The notes: generated by a model not told the origin, from the sequence alone. A DNA stretch of 64,000 nt from Humibacter sp049446075 (GCF_049446075.1 NZ_JBMSEB010000001.1:1488001-1552000); one strand, 5' to 3'; shown: positions 54,542 to 62,914, counted from the first letter of the stretch. Translations and numbers: made by a program.

Positions 54542-55198
54542 TCAGTAGTTGTAGCTGTAGTTCGCCGAGGCGATGGCGCTGATCACGATGATCAGGATCC
54601 AGAACAGGATCAGGGCGACGGATACGAAGCCGAGAATGATTCCCGTCAGCCAGAACCCCCTCGCCTGCGGCTCACGCGACTTGCCCAGGAATCCGAGCAC
54701 GATGCCCGCGATGCCGAAGAGCGCGCCCCAGCCGAGCGAGATCACGCCGATGATGCCGCCGATCAGCGCGAGGATGCTCAGAATCGGCGACTTGGTCGGA
54801 GCTGGCGCGTACGGCTGGCCGTACTGCGGAGCACCGTAAGGCGGCTGCTGAGGAGGAGCCCCGTACTGCGGGCCAGGCTGCGCGCCATAAGGCTGCTGCG
54901 GCGCACCATACGGCTGCTGCGGCACGCCGTACGGTTGCTGCGGCGCACCCTGCGGCGCACCGTACGGCTGCTGAGGCTGCTGCTGTGGAGCCCCGTACCC
55001 GGGTTGCGGAGCCCCGTACGGCTGCTGCGGCGGCACCGGCTGCTGCGGCGGCACGGGCTGCTGTGGCGGCACCGGCTGCTGTGGCGGCACCGGCTGCTGT
55101 GGCGGCACCGGCTGCTGCGGCGCGCCGTACGGCTGCTGCGGCGCGCTCGGCGGCGGAGGCACCTGCTCCGGGTTCTGTGGAGCATTCGGGTCGGACAT
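54542..55198 (-). CDS. DUF4190-type membrane protein with long PQQ-rich N-terminus (copy 1)
   Basis: 218 residues from ATG 55198, with AAAGGAAG upstream. The first 135 residues consist of PQQP(V/Y)-type repeats (five PPQQPV units, then PYGAPQ units); two membrane helices follow (ILSILALIGGIIGVISLGWG, and GFWLTGIILGFVSVALILFW) with the loop FLGKSREPQARGFWLTGI. Paralogous to the next two genes. The Pro/Gln/Tyr/Gly region is probably extended and exposed. Function unknown. Confidence 0.8.
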   Translation of the reverse strand: MSDPNAPQNPEQVPPPPSAPQQPYGAPQQPVPPQQPVPPQQPVPPQQPVPPQQPVPPQQPYGAPQPGYGAPQQQPQQPYGAPQGAPQQPYGVPQQPYGAPQQPYGAQPGPQYGAPPQQPPYGAPQYGQPYAPAPTKSPILSILALIGGIIGVISLGWGALFGIAGIVLGFLGKSREPQARGFWLTGIILGFVSVALILFWILIIVISAIASANYSYNY

Positions 55199-55234
55199 TG
55201 GTGCTTCCTTTCTCGAAGCCTGATGCACGAGCGA

Positions 55235-55269
55235 GGGGTGAGGAGCGGCAGCTGCCTGCTCCTCACCCC
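55235..55269 (-). terminator. Hairpin between the first two DUF4190 genes
   Basis: GGGGTGAGGAGC pairs perfectly with GCTCCTCACCCC over 12 bp around an 11-base loop. It lies 22 bases beyond the stop of the upstream copy. No U-tract, so it may be a terminator or an RNA-stabilising structure. Confidence 0.55.
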
Positions 55270-55291
55270 GAACGCGTCTGGGCGAACCTGA

Positions 55292-55741
55292 TCAGTAGTT
55301 CTTGAGCGAGGTGCCCAGCGAGGCGAGCACGACCACGGCGATGATGATCACGATGATCTCGAGCGCGATCGCGACGAAGCCGAGGATGATACCGGTCAGC
55401 CAGAAGCCCCTGGCCTGCGGCTCCTTGCTGCGGCCGAGGAACCCTAGAACGACTGCAGCGATCGCAAACAGACCGCCGAAGTAGAAGAACGACCCGACGA
55501 TGCCGATGATGCCGCCGATCAGCGACAGGATGCTCAGGATCGGCGTCTTCTGCGCCGGAGCTGCGTACGGCTGTCCGTAACCCGGGGCGGGCGCGCCGTA
55601 CTGCGGAGGCGCGGGCTGCTGCGGTGCGCCGTACTGCGGAGGAGCCGGCTGCTGCGGGGCCCCGTAAGCAGGGGGCTGCTGCCCGCCCGCCGGCGGCTGC
55701 ACAGGCTGCTCGGGGTTCTGTGGTGCGTTGGGATCAGTCAT
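55292..55741 (-). CDS. DUF4190-type membrane protein (copy 2)
   Basis: 149 residues. Starts MTDPNAPQNPEQPVQPPAGG, nearly the same as copy 1, with a shorter AP-Q-Y-GA repeat region (about residues 20-60), then ILSILSLIGGIIGIVGSFFY, FLGRSKEPQARGFWLTGIIL and GFVAIALEIIVIIIAVVVLA. Same helices and loop as copy 1. Separated from copy 1 by a hairpin. Confidence 0.8.
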   Translation of the reverse strand: MTDPNAPQNPEQPVQPPAGGQQPPAYGAPQQPAPPQYGAPQQPAPPQYGAPAPGYGQPYAAPAQKTPILSILSLIGGIIGIVGSFFYFGGLFAIAAVVLGFLGRSKEPQARGFWLTGIILGFVAIALEIIVIIIAVVVLASLGTSLKNY

Positions 55742-55783
55742 TGTTCAGTTCCTTTCGGCTTTCGGCCGTCTAACGATCGTCGG

Positions 55784-56140
55784 CTAGGAGTGCATGGACA
55801 TCACGAGAACCACGCCGACGATCCAGAGGATGACGCCGAGCACGATTCCGATGAAGCCGAGGATGATGCCGGTGAGCCACAGACCCCTTGATGCGGTCTC
55901 CCTCGTCCTGCCGAGGAACCCGAGCACGACCGCGGCGATGCCGAGGATGATCGCGATCAGCGGAACCAGGAACGATACGACGCTGATGATGCCGGCGACC
56001 AACGAGATGATGCTCAAGACCTTGGACGAACCGCGCCCTGTCGTCCCTGCGTACTGGGGAGCGCTGGGCGCACCGTACTCCGGAGGGGCCGGCGGACGCG
56101 GCGTTCCCGACGGGTCCTGAGGAGCGTTGGGATCGGACAT
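55784..56140 (-). CDS. DUF4190-type membrane protein (copy 3)
   Basis: 118 residues from ATG 56140 (MSDPNAPQDPSGTPRPPAPP). The Pro-rich region is shortest here; KVLSIISLVAGIISVVSFLV and FLGRTRETASRGLWLTGIIL followed by GFIGIVLGVILWIVGVVLVM repeat the two-helix pattern. First of three tandem paralogues; the graded length of the N-terminus (about 35, 60, 135 residues) suggests repeat expansion after duplication. Confidence 0.78.
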   Translation of the reverse strand: MSDPNAPQDPSGTPRPPAPPEYGAPSAPQYAGTTGRGSSKVLSIISLVAGIISVVSFLVPLIAIILGIAAVVLGFLGRTRETASRGLWLTGIILGFIGIVLGVILWIVGVVLVMSMHS

Positions 56141-56383
56141 GAGCTGGATCCTTTCGAGTTGGCCGGCACGTGAGGCGCCGGTCGTGCGTCCGCTCCGGCT
56201 GAACCTGAACGAAAGCTGTGTATGCCAATGCTGGCATCCGCCTTGGGGAGTGTCAATGCACCCCGGTTGTGGCGTGTCGAAGTACGACGCGCCTGAGCGG
56301 ACGCTCATGCCGCAACGCTAGGCCGGTCGGCTCGCCTCCGACATGGGGAGCGCTCCCCATTCGTGCGCTGCCGCAGACGAACG

Positions 56384-57907
56384 TCAGACCTGGATGTCTG
56401 TGACCGGCAGCGTGGAATCCGCTCCGAAGTCGAGACCACTCGCCTCGTGACCGGCCATGATGCGCTGAGCGGCAAGAGCCGCGATCATGGCGCCGTTGTC
56501 GGTGCACAGCGACAGCGCGGGGATGCGCAGGGTGATGCCCGCGGCATCCGCGCGTTCCTGCGCCAGCTGCCGCACCCGCGCGTTGGCGACGACGCCGCCC
56601 CCGAGGAGCAGGCGAGGCACGTCGCGGTCGATGCACGCGGCGATGGCCTTGCGCAGGAGCACGTCGGCGACAGCCTCCCGAAAGCTCGCAGCCACGTCGG
56701 CGACGGGAACGGGCTCGCCCGCGTCCTCCTTGCGCTCGACCCAGCGCGCGACGGCCGTCTTCAACCCCGAGAACGAGAAATCGTAGCGATGCTTGGCCAT
56801 GTCTTTGGGGAGGGTGAGTCCGCGTGGGAAGCGGATGGCTTGCGGATCGCCGTCGGCCGCCACCCGGTCGATCTGCGGACCTCCTGGGTACGGCAGCCCG
56901 AGCACGCGCGCGACCTTGTCGAACGCCTCGCCTGCGGCGTCGTCGATCGTCTCGCCCAGCAGCTCGACATCGTCGGTGAGGCTGCGAACGTGCAAGAGGG
57001 ACGTGTGGCCTCCCGAGACGAGGAGCGCGATGGTGGGAAGTTCGATGCTCCTGCCGGGTCCCCCGTCGGCGTCGAGCAGGTCGGCGCCGACGTGCCCCAC
57101 CAGGTGGTTTACGCCGTACAGCGGCTTGCCGAGTGCGACGGCGAGTGCCTTCGCCGCGCCGACGCCGACCATGAGGGCGCCGGCGAGACCTGGACCGCTC
57201 GTCACGGCGACGGCGTCGAGGTCGGCGAGCCGGATGCCTGCCCGCGCGAGCGCCTCGGTGATGGTCGGCTCGAGAGCCTCGAGGTGTGCGCGTGCTGCGA
57301 CCTCCGGCACCACTCCGCCGTAGCGCGCGTGCTCCTCCATGCTCGAGGCGATCACGTTGGCGAGCAGCCGAGTGCCGCGCACGATGCCGACGCCCGTCTC
57401 GTCGCACGACGTCTCGATGCCCAGCACGAGGGGTTCGGAGTTCACGGGCGGTTTGGGGTTCAGCTCGAGGCGCATGACGATCGCATCGACGTCGTCGGGC
57501 TGGTAGTAGTGCGGCCGCACGGCGATGGGCTCGAATCCGAGCGAGGTGTAGAGGCTCTGTGCTTGCGGGTTGTCGTCGCGCACCTCGAGGAACACCGTGC
57601 GGGCGCCTCGGCGTGCCGCCTCGTCGATCATGTCGTGCATGAGCGAGCGGCCGAGGCCGAGCCGTCTCGCCGACGGGGCGACCGCGATCGTCTGGATGTC
57701 GGCATCCGTCGCCCCGCTCACGCAGCGGAGGCCGGAGTACCCGACAACTGCTCCTTCCCGCTCCGCGACGAGGTAGTAGGAGTGGGGTGACGTGAGCTCG
57801 CCGTGCATGAGGTCGGGCGACCATGCGTCGCTGACGAAGACCGACGTCTCAAGCGCCATGATCGCGTCGAGATCGTGCACCGAGGCGCGGCGCAGCAAGG
57901 CATTCAT
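56384..57907 (-). CDS. tsaD: RimI-TsaD fusion: ribosomal protein alanine acetyltransferase plus tRNA threonylcarbamoyltransferase
   Basis: 507 residues in one frame. Residues 1-148 are RimI (ALLRRASVHDLDAIMALETS, AVAPSARRLGLGRSLMHDMI, LGFEPIAVRPHYY). Residues ~156-507 are TsaD (LVLGIETSCDETGVG; metal ligands His268 and His272 in GVNHLVGH; ALLVSGGHTSL; LLLGGGVVANARVR). No stop separates them. TsaD transfers threonylcarbamoyl to A37 of ANN-decoding tRNAs with TsaB and TsaE; RimI acetylates S18 in E. coli. A GTG at 57445 (Val155) sits exactly at the TsaD boundary and could be an internal start, but has no ribosome binding site. Start overlaps the tsaB stop (ATGA). Confidence 0.92.
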   Translation of the reverse strand: MNALLRRASVHDLDAIMALETSVFVSDAWSPDLMHGELTSPHSYYLVAEREGAVVGYSGLRCVSGATDADIQTIAVAPSARRLGLGRSLMHDMIDEAARRGARTVFLEVRDDNPQAQSLYTSLGFEPIAVRPHYYQPDDVDAIVMRLELNPKPPVNSEPLVLGIETSCDETGVGIVRGTRLLANVIASSMEEHARYGGVVPEVAARAHLEALEPTITEALARAGIRLADLDAVAVTSGPGLAGALMVGVGAAKALAVALGKPLYGVNHLVGHVGADLLDADGGPGRSIELPTIALLVSGGHTSLLHVRSLTDDVELLGETIDDAAGEAFDKVARVLGLPYPGGPQIDRVAADGDPQAIRFPRGLTLPKDMAKHRYDFSFSGLKTAVARWVERKEDAGEPVPVADVAASFREAVADVLLRKAIAACIDRDVPRLLLGGGVVANARVRQLAQERADAAGITLRIPALSLCTDNGAMIAALAAQRIMAGHEASGLDFGADSTLPVTDIQV

Positions 57908-58566
57908 GCCGTCACCCGCTTCGGGCCGCTCGACGGCGTGACGTCGGGCGAGCGCAGGTAGAGCGGACGGTCCTCGGCGAACGGCCGTCGCGCCGCATAC
58001 AGCCTTTCGGCGAGCATGCCGAGCTGCCCGGCCGAGACGGATGCCGCGTCGAACCTGGGCACGTCTGCCCGCGTCGCTGCACCACCGTGTCCCGCTTCGC
58101 GCACCGCCATCTCGTACAGCTCGTCCGGCTTCGCGAGGCCCGGTCCTCCGGTTCGCAGTGGTAGGCCCAGCTCGTCCACGCCGCCGTACGTGCTCCAGTA
58201 GAGCTCTCGACGGCGGGCATCCGTCACCACGAGCAGTGGGCCGGAGTGCCCGGCGCCATAGCGCCCCAGTGCGACGGCGTCGTGACTCACGATCGGTACC
58301 AGGGGCTTCGCGATGCCCAGCGCGAAGGCCTTGGCGGCCGCGATGCCGACCCGGAGCCCGGTGAACGGGCCCGGGCCCATGCCCGCGACGACGCCGGAGA
58401 GCCGGCCCGGCGCGACGGATGCCTGTTCCAGGGCATCCAGGATCATGCGCCCGATCACTTCCGCGTGCCGCATGGTGTCGGTCGTCGTCACCTCGCTGAG
58501 CACGCCGCCCTCCAGGTCGACGACGGCGACGGACGTGCCTGCCGAGGTGTCGATGGCGAGGAGCAT
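57904..58566 (-). CDS. tsaB: tRNA threonylcarbamoyladenosine biosynthesis protein TsaB
   Basis: 220 residues from ATG 58566 (MLLAIDTSAGTSVAVVDLEG). The ASKHA fold shows SGVVAGMGPGPFTGLRVGIA as the family signature. It dimerises with TsaD and is needed for its activity. Coupled to rimI-tsaD by a 4-base overlap. Its usual upstream partner tsaE lies about 4.3 kb away here. Confidence 0.93.
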   Translation of the reverse strand: MLLAIDTSAGTSVAVVDLEGGVLSEVTTTDTMRHAEVIGRMILDALEQASVAPGRLSGVVAGMGPGPFTGLRVGIAAAKAFALGIAKPLVPIVSHDAVALGRYGAGHSGPLLVVTDARRRELYWSTYGGVDELGLPLRTGGPGLAKPDELYEMAVREAGHGGAATRADVPRFDAASVSAGQLGMLAERLYAARRPFAEDRPLYLRSPDVTPSSGPKRVTA

Positions 58567-58628
58567 CCTTTCAGCGTAGCGATCGCCTATCCATCCAGGG
58601 TCGAGCTGCCCGTGCAGCGACAGCACCT

Positions 58629-58687
58629 ACCGCGGGTCGAGTAGCCGCGAAGCGGCGTATCCACCGCGGGTCGAGTAGCCGCGAAGC
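58629..58687. repeat. Two direct copies of a GAGTAGCCGCGAAGC repeat
   Basis: 58629-58653 and 58663-58687 are identical over 25 bases (ACCGCGGGTCGAGTAGCCGC then GAAGC); copy 1 continues GGCGTATCC. Same class as the repeat at 14582. They lie at the tsaB side of the inserted segment 58.6-62.9 kb. Confidence 0.75.
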
Positions 58688-58769
58688 CACCCATGCCGAG
58701 CTGATTCACGAGAACCCGACGTGTTTTGCGAGAGGATCCTCCGCTTGGCTGCTGCAGCCAGCGACTGTC

Positions 58770-59546
58770 CTAAATGCCTTCGGCGGTAATAGCTACGGCC
58801 AGCCGCTGATGGGCGTCGATCGTCATGCTCATTAGATTTTGCGGATCAAGGCTGAGTTCGGGGATCACCCCATCGAGCCAGCGCAGACCGGCCTTGGTGA
58901 GCAGTTGCTTTTCGTTCGTGACCCATTCGCCTCGGTGAGCGAGGATCGCATGAGCGGCGTAACAGGCGCCCTCGCTCAACAGGCCCGCGCACTGCGCGGT
59001 ACGCCCGCGCCTGGCATGTCCCTCCTCGGCGTAGTGCAGGGTCGAATCGGCCCACCGCCACCAATTGCCGGGAGCCGCGCGGCGCAGCGCCTCGGGGTAC
59101 TCCCACTGCGGCAGAAGCCCTCGCAAGGTTCTGTTGATCCCCAACTCAGCCAGCAGGATGTAGCTCGGGAGCCCCGCTTGATGGAAGAGGAGGCGTTCGA
59201 CGGTGTACTTTCCCCGGCAGGCGTCGTCGTGGATCCGCTCGATCAGCTCCAGGTCGCGGTAGTGAATATCGATCAACTGCCCGTCCACGGTGAGCTTGCC
59301 GCCGCCGTTGAAGATCGGGCTCCACTCGCCGAGTTCGCTGATCTGACCAGACCAGCCGAGATCACGGATGTGTTGCGGGTCAAAGTCTCCCCGGTAATAC
59401 ACGGCGACATCCCAGTCGCTATCGGGACGACTTGTTCCCTGCGCACGAGAGCCGCCGAGCGCGACGGCTTCTACCCCAGGCAGATTCCGTAGCGAATCGG
59501 CGACGTAGTCGACAAAAGGCGCGAAAGCGTGGTCAAACGTAGACAA
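58770..59546 (-). CDS. Nucleotidyltransferase-domain protein (KNTase-like)
   Basis: 258 residues from a TTG at 59546, chosen because GGAG lies 6 bases upstream; the frame is open further to 59690 but that part is not conserved-looking. VEAVALGGSRAQGTSRPDSD followed by WDVAVYYRGD has the GG-S...D-x-D nucleotidyltransferase motif. A helical C-terminal half (ESGACY-type GLLSEGACYAAHAILAHRGE) resembles kanamycin nucleotidyltransferase-like proteins. Possible aminoglycoside or other small-molecule nucleotidylation; not shown. Local base composition is less GC-rich than the backbone. Confidence 0.78.
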   Translation of the reverse strand: MSTFDHAFAPFVDYVADSLRNLPGVEAVALGGSRAQGTSRPDSDWDVAVYYRGDFDPQHIRDLGWSGQISELGEWSPIFNGGGKLTVDGQLIDIHYRDLELIERIHDDACRGKYTVERLLFHQAGLPSYILLAELGINRTLRGLLPQWEYPEALRRAAPGNWWRWADSTLHYAEEGHARRGRTAQCAGLLSEGACYAAHAILAHRGEWVTNEKQLLTKAGLRWLDGVIPELSLDPQNLMSMTIDAHQRLAVAITAEGI

Positions 59547-59634
59547 GGTGGGCTCCTGGCATGCCGGATCGATCAACTCGCACGCGAGAGCGGCGAGGAC
59601 TGAAACAACAGCTAAAGGATCACGAACTACAGCT

Positions 59635-59850
59635 TTACACGGCCCTCGTCCCAAGCCAAGCGCCGTGTTCCGCGGCGAACCGACGGACAACCGGACTTGC
59701 CGGGTAGACCGTTGCCATCTCCTCGATGACGCGTCCGGTCGCCGCTGCGTTATTCAGGTTGCCTCCGAAGGAGTACGGCGAGCTCCGTGCTCTCCCGGCA
59801 CAGCAAGTCGTTTCCTCCTGGCGCGAGCCGTACGAATAGCGACCACTCAC
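59635..59850 (-). pseudogene. Possible 3' gene remnant
   Basis: A short frame whose last 35 residues (GRVIEEMATVYPASPVVRRF then AAEHGAWLGTRAV) look protein-like, while the first half does not and there is no credible start. It may be the surviving 3' end of a lost gene inside the inserted segment, or chance. I do not recognise a family. Confidence 0.3.
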
Positions 59851-59871
59851 CGAGCGATGCGCGTCGTGTCT

Positions 59872-59891
59872 GCTCAGCTCAGCTCAGCTCA
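59872..59891. repeat. Pentanucleotide repeat at the acetyltransferase stop codon
   Basis: Four copies of GCTCA span the 3' end of the gene at 59884-60432; the TGA stop (59884-59886) is inside the array, so a change in copy number would change the C-terminus by a frameshift only after the stop region. Confidence 0.7.
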
Positions 59892-60432
59892 GGACAGTTC
59901 GAAGTTCGGCTTCGGTGAGCGCGCGGCTCGAATAGATCAGGCGAACCGCAGTCGGGTCCGGATTGCCTGCATCGGGGCCGCGGTACGCGAGATCGAAGCC
60001 GAGTTTGACCGCGACGCGGGCCGAGGCGGTGTTGTGCTCGAGTAAGTAGGCCACTATCGGAAGGCCCGGGAGAGCGAGCGTGGCCTGGCCCACGGCTTCA
60101 TGGGCGACTTCGCTCGCATAGCCCTGACCATGTTCCTCGGCGGCGAGCCGGTACCCGAGGCTCCAGACCGCGCCGCCGGTCATCAGCGTGCAACCGCCGT
60201 ATCCGATCACGCGTGACGAACCGCGCGGGCGAACGATCCAGGGGCCGAGCCCGACCTGTTCCCAACTCTCCAGCCAGCGGGAGAGGACGGCGCGCGTCTG
60301 TGCGATGTCCCGGTGGCGGCCGCTCGGAAAGTGGCCCCACACTCGCGGGTCCTGGTTGATGGCGAACAGTTCCTCAGCATCGCGTTCCGCAGGACGCATC
60401 AGGTCGAGCCGGGCGGTTTCGACTGGCAGCAT
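59884..60432 (-). CDS. GNAT family N-acetyltransferase
   Basis: 182 residues. VETARLDLMRPAERDAEELF and GYRLAAEEHGQGYASEVAHE (acetyl-CoA loop Q/E-H-G-Q-G-Y-A) identify the RimJ/RimL-type family; YLLEHNTASARVAVKLGF is the last helix pair. Not closely similar to the GNAT at 7886. Substrate unknown. Part of the segment between tsaB and tsaE. Confidence 0.85.
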   Translation of the reverse strand: MLPVETARLDLMRPAERDAEELFAINQDPRVWGHFPSGRHRDIAQTRAVLSRWLESWEQVGLGPWIVRPRGSSRVIGYGGCTLMTGGAVWSLGYRLAAEEHGQGYASEVAHEAVGQATLALPGLPIVAYLLEHNTASARVAVKLGFDLAYRGPDAGNPDPTAVRLIYSSRALTEAELRTVLS

Positions 60433-60681
60433 TCCGTCGAGGCTACGCGAGACCCATGACAGCCCCTCGGACGAGCGCGATGGTGCATCCCTGCACCGCG
60501 CAGAGCCACACTGCCCATCTGCCTTCCGCGAAGCTCGCAGACTTTGACATGGCCACGAGCGTCGGAGCGAACGACCTAACCGCTAGCCGCCCTACCCGGA
60601 ATTCCGCAGCCCTAGACGCGGTTGGCACCAGAGGCCGCGGCTCTCGCGCCGATCATCAGTGAACGCATCCATAGGGGCAAT

Positions 60682-61392
60682 ATGACAACTCTCGGCATCA
60701 TCGGAAGTGGCAACATCGGGACTGCTGTCGCGCGGCTCGCAGTCGCCTCGGGGATGAACGTCATCATCGCCAACTCTCGAGGACCGCAATCCCTGCAGGA
60801 TCTCGTCGCTGAACTCGGAACGCACGCCTCTGCCGGGACGGTCGGGGACGCGGCTCGGGCCGACGCGGTCGTTCTCTCGATCCCACTCCTCGCAGTGAAG
60901 GATCTACCCGATGGACTGCTGCACGACAAGCTGGTGCTAGACACGAGCAACTACTACCCGTCTCGTGACGGTCGAATCCCGGAACTCGACAGCGGAGCCC
61001 TGACAACGAGTGAGCTCGTGCACAGCTGGCTCGGCGGCGCCCGCCATGTCAAGGCGTTCAACAACATCCTCGCTCACCACATCCCTGTCCTCGCCCGCCA
61101 AACCGGGGACCCGGACCGCTCGGCGTTGCCCGTGGCGTCCGATGACGCGGATGCAAAGACAGAAGCCGCCGCGATCCTGGATCGTCTCGGCTTCGATGTT
61201 GTCGACGCCGGACCACTCGCCGATTCCTGGAGGTTCGAACCTGAATCGGCTGGATACACGCCGATATATCTGGCCGACCCAGCCACGCGTCTCGACCGGC
61301 TCATGTCCGCCCCCGCCGGCCCCACCCCCGCCAGCGAGGTCAAGGCTGCATTGGCATCGGCCACCCGCGTGAACATCGCCGAGCGCGTGTAG
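60682..61392 (+). CDS. F420H2:NADP oxidoreductase-like NAD(P)-binding protein
   Basis: 236 residues from ATG 60682, preceded by AGGGG. TTLGIIGSGNIGTAVARLAV is the Rossmann motif; ANSRGPQSL, HVKAFNNILAHHI and the later SDDADAKTEAAAILDRLGFD fit the F420-dependent NADP reductase family (NPR-like). Members transfer hydride between F420 and NADP, or act as unrelated NADP reductases; this one may be either. Convergent with a TetR gene. Confidence 0.82.
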   Translation: MTTLGIIGSGNIGTAVARLAVASGMNVIIANSRGPQSLQDLVAELGTHASAGTVGDAARADAVVLSIPLLAVKDLPDGLLHDKLVLDTSNYYPSRDGRIPELDSGALTTSELVHSWLGGARHVKAFNNILAHHIPVLARQTGDPDRSALPVASDDADAKTEAAAILDRLGFDVVDAGPLADSWRFEPESAGYTPIYLADPATRLDRLMSAPAGPTPASEVKAALASATRVNIAERV

Positions 61393-61421
61393 CGAACCCC
61401 GGATGGGCCGATCTCTTGTGG

Positions 61422-62000
61422 TCAGGTTGTAGTGATGTTTTCTGCCGCGTCCCTGAGCTGATCCGCCGCTTCCCGAATCCGTGACGGCAATGTGCCTTCA
61501 CGAGGGGCGGCCGCCCACCGATCGAAGCCTCTGCGGAAGATTGCGACACCGACGTCCGCGAATAGCTCAGCTGCTGATGGATCGGCGCCGCGTTCACGCA
61601 ATCCCGCCGCGAGGGCAACCGCGACGGCGGCGAATTTCGCGTGCCCGCGCTCCTGTAGTTCAGGGCTGGCAGCAATGACCTCACGACGCTGCGATGCGTG
61701 CTCGGCGACGTGCTCGGCGAGCATCTCGCCGACGTCAGTCATGGCCTGGAGCATCGCCTGGAACGGCGCGAGCGTGGGGTCCACCCGCCGCATTGCGTCT
61801 GCGAGCGCGCCTGGCAGTTGTTCCGAGCCGGCGAAGAGCACGTCACGTTTGTCGGCGAAGTAGCGAGAGAATGTGCGCCGAGTCAGGCCTGCACGTTCCG
61901 CGATCTGCGCGACGGTGACGTTCTCGTAACCGCGCTCGAGGAACAGCTCGATGGCGGCCGTGCGCAAACGTTTCTCGGCGTCTGGCTCCCATCTGGTCAT
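61422..62000 (-). CDS. TetR family transcriptional regulator
   Basis: 192 residues. TAAIELFLERGYENVTVAQI followed by AERAGLTRRTFSRYFADKRD is the helix-turn-helix. It is divergent from the SDR gene with an 88-base region containing inverted and direct repeats, so local control of the SDR and itself is likely. Confidence 0.88.
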   Translation of the reverse strand: MTRWEPDAEKRLRTAAIELFLERGYENVTVAQIAERAGLTRRTFSRYFADKRDVLFAGSEQLPGALADAMRRVDPTLAPFQAMLQAMTDVGEMLAEHVAEHASQRREVIAASPELQERGHAKFAAVAVALAAGLRERGADPSAAELFADVGVAIFRRGFDRWAAAPREGTLPSRIREAADQLRDAAENITTT

Positions 62001-62018
62001 GAGCCCAACCTAGCAGTT

Positions 62019-62068
62019 ATGTCGCAATGAGACATGACTGTGCTAGCGTCAATGACTCAATGAGACAT
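62019..62068. promoter_or_regulatory. TetR operator candidates
   Basis: ATGTC (62019-62023) and GACAT (62031-62035) form a dyad; CAATGAGACAT occurs at 62025-62035 and again at 62058-62068, 33 bases apart (three helical turns). All lie between the divergent TetR and SDR genes. Confidence 0.6.
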
Positions 62069-62088
62069 CACCTTGGATGGAGCCAGAC

Positions 62089-62814
62089 ATGAGCATGGAC
62101 GGACAGCGGGTCATCATCGTCGGAGGAAGCTCCGGCATGGGGTTGGCGACGGCGCGAGCGGCAGCACGTGAAGGTGCGAACGTGACCATCGCATCGAGCA
62201 GCCGGCAGCGCATCGACGCAGCGTTAGGCGAACTGCCCGAAGGATGCGCGGGTGCAGTACTCGACGTGCGAGACGAGGCCCAGGTCGCGGCCGTCATCGA
62301 GCAGTTCGATGAGATAGATCACCTGGTCTTCACCGCCGGCGATGAGTTCACGCCGCGGCCGCTGGCCGAGCTCGACCTCCGGGATGCGCACTCGATCCTC
62401 GACGTGCGATTCTGGGGAGCCGTGACCGTTATCAAGCATGCGATCGGGCGACTGCGGTCGACGGGCTCCATCTCGCTGACCACCGGCACGGTGGGGCAAC
62501 GCCCGATGCCTGGCGCCGCGCTCGCGGCCGCAGGTGCCGGTGCGACGGAGGCACTCGTACGTGGCTTGGCCGTGGAGCTTGCCCCGATCCGCGTCAACGC
62601 CGTCCGGGCGGGCGCAGTCCGGACCCCGATGTGGGACCGCGTAGCCGCCCCGCAGAGAGACGCCATCCTCGCTCGCCTCTCGCAGCACACGCTTGTCGGA
62701 GCCGTCGGCGAGCCGGAACAGATCGCCTTGGCACACCTCTATCTGATGCACAACGGCTACGTCACCGGCACCACTCTCGCGGTCGACGGAGGCTCACTGC
62801 TTGCCCCGAGCTGA
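62089..62814 (+). CDS. Short-chain dehydrogenase/reductase
   Basis: 241 residues from ATG 62089, with GGATGGAG 7 bases upstream. VIIVGGSSGMGLATARAAAR is the cofactor loop. In place of the usual S-Y-x3-K the catalytic region reads SISLTTGTVGQRPMPGAALA, so Tyr and Lys are not at their usual places; SDRs of the classical type normally keep them. VTGTTLAVDGGSLL is the typical end. Activity is therefore uncertain. Divergent from TetR. Confidence 0.85.
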   Translation: MSMDGQRVIIVGGSSGMGLATARAAAREGANVTIASSSRQRIDAALGELPEGCAGAVLDVRDEAQVAAVIEQFDEIDHLVFTAGDEFTPRPLAELDLRDAHSILDVRFWGAVTVIKHAIGRLRSTGSISLTTGTVGQRPMPGAALAAAGAGATEALVRGLAVELAPIRVNAVRAGAVRTPMWDRVAAPQRDAILARLSQHTLVGAVGEPEQIALAHLYLMHNGYVTGTTLAVDGGSLLAPS

Positions 62815-62914
62815 GACCAGTGCGACCGTGGCCAGTGCCTGCAAGTCCGTCCGCTAGCGCGCGATCCCCAAGCGCCCGCCGCCGATCGTGGAATCCGCCG
62901 CCTTCGCCGCGAAC

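Noticed and set aside
58700..58769. Promoter or small RNA before the nucleotidyltransferase gene end
   Set aside because: Only a GAGGATCCTC palindrome is visible; no supporting signals.
60443..60628. 61-residue minus-strand frame between GNAT and the F420-reductase-like gene
   Set aside because: No ribosome binding site, no conserved look, and no operon context.
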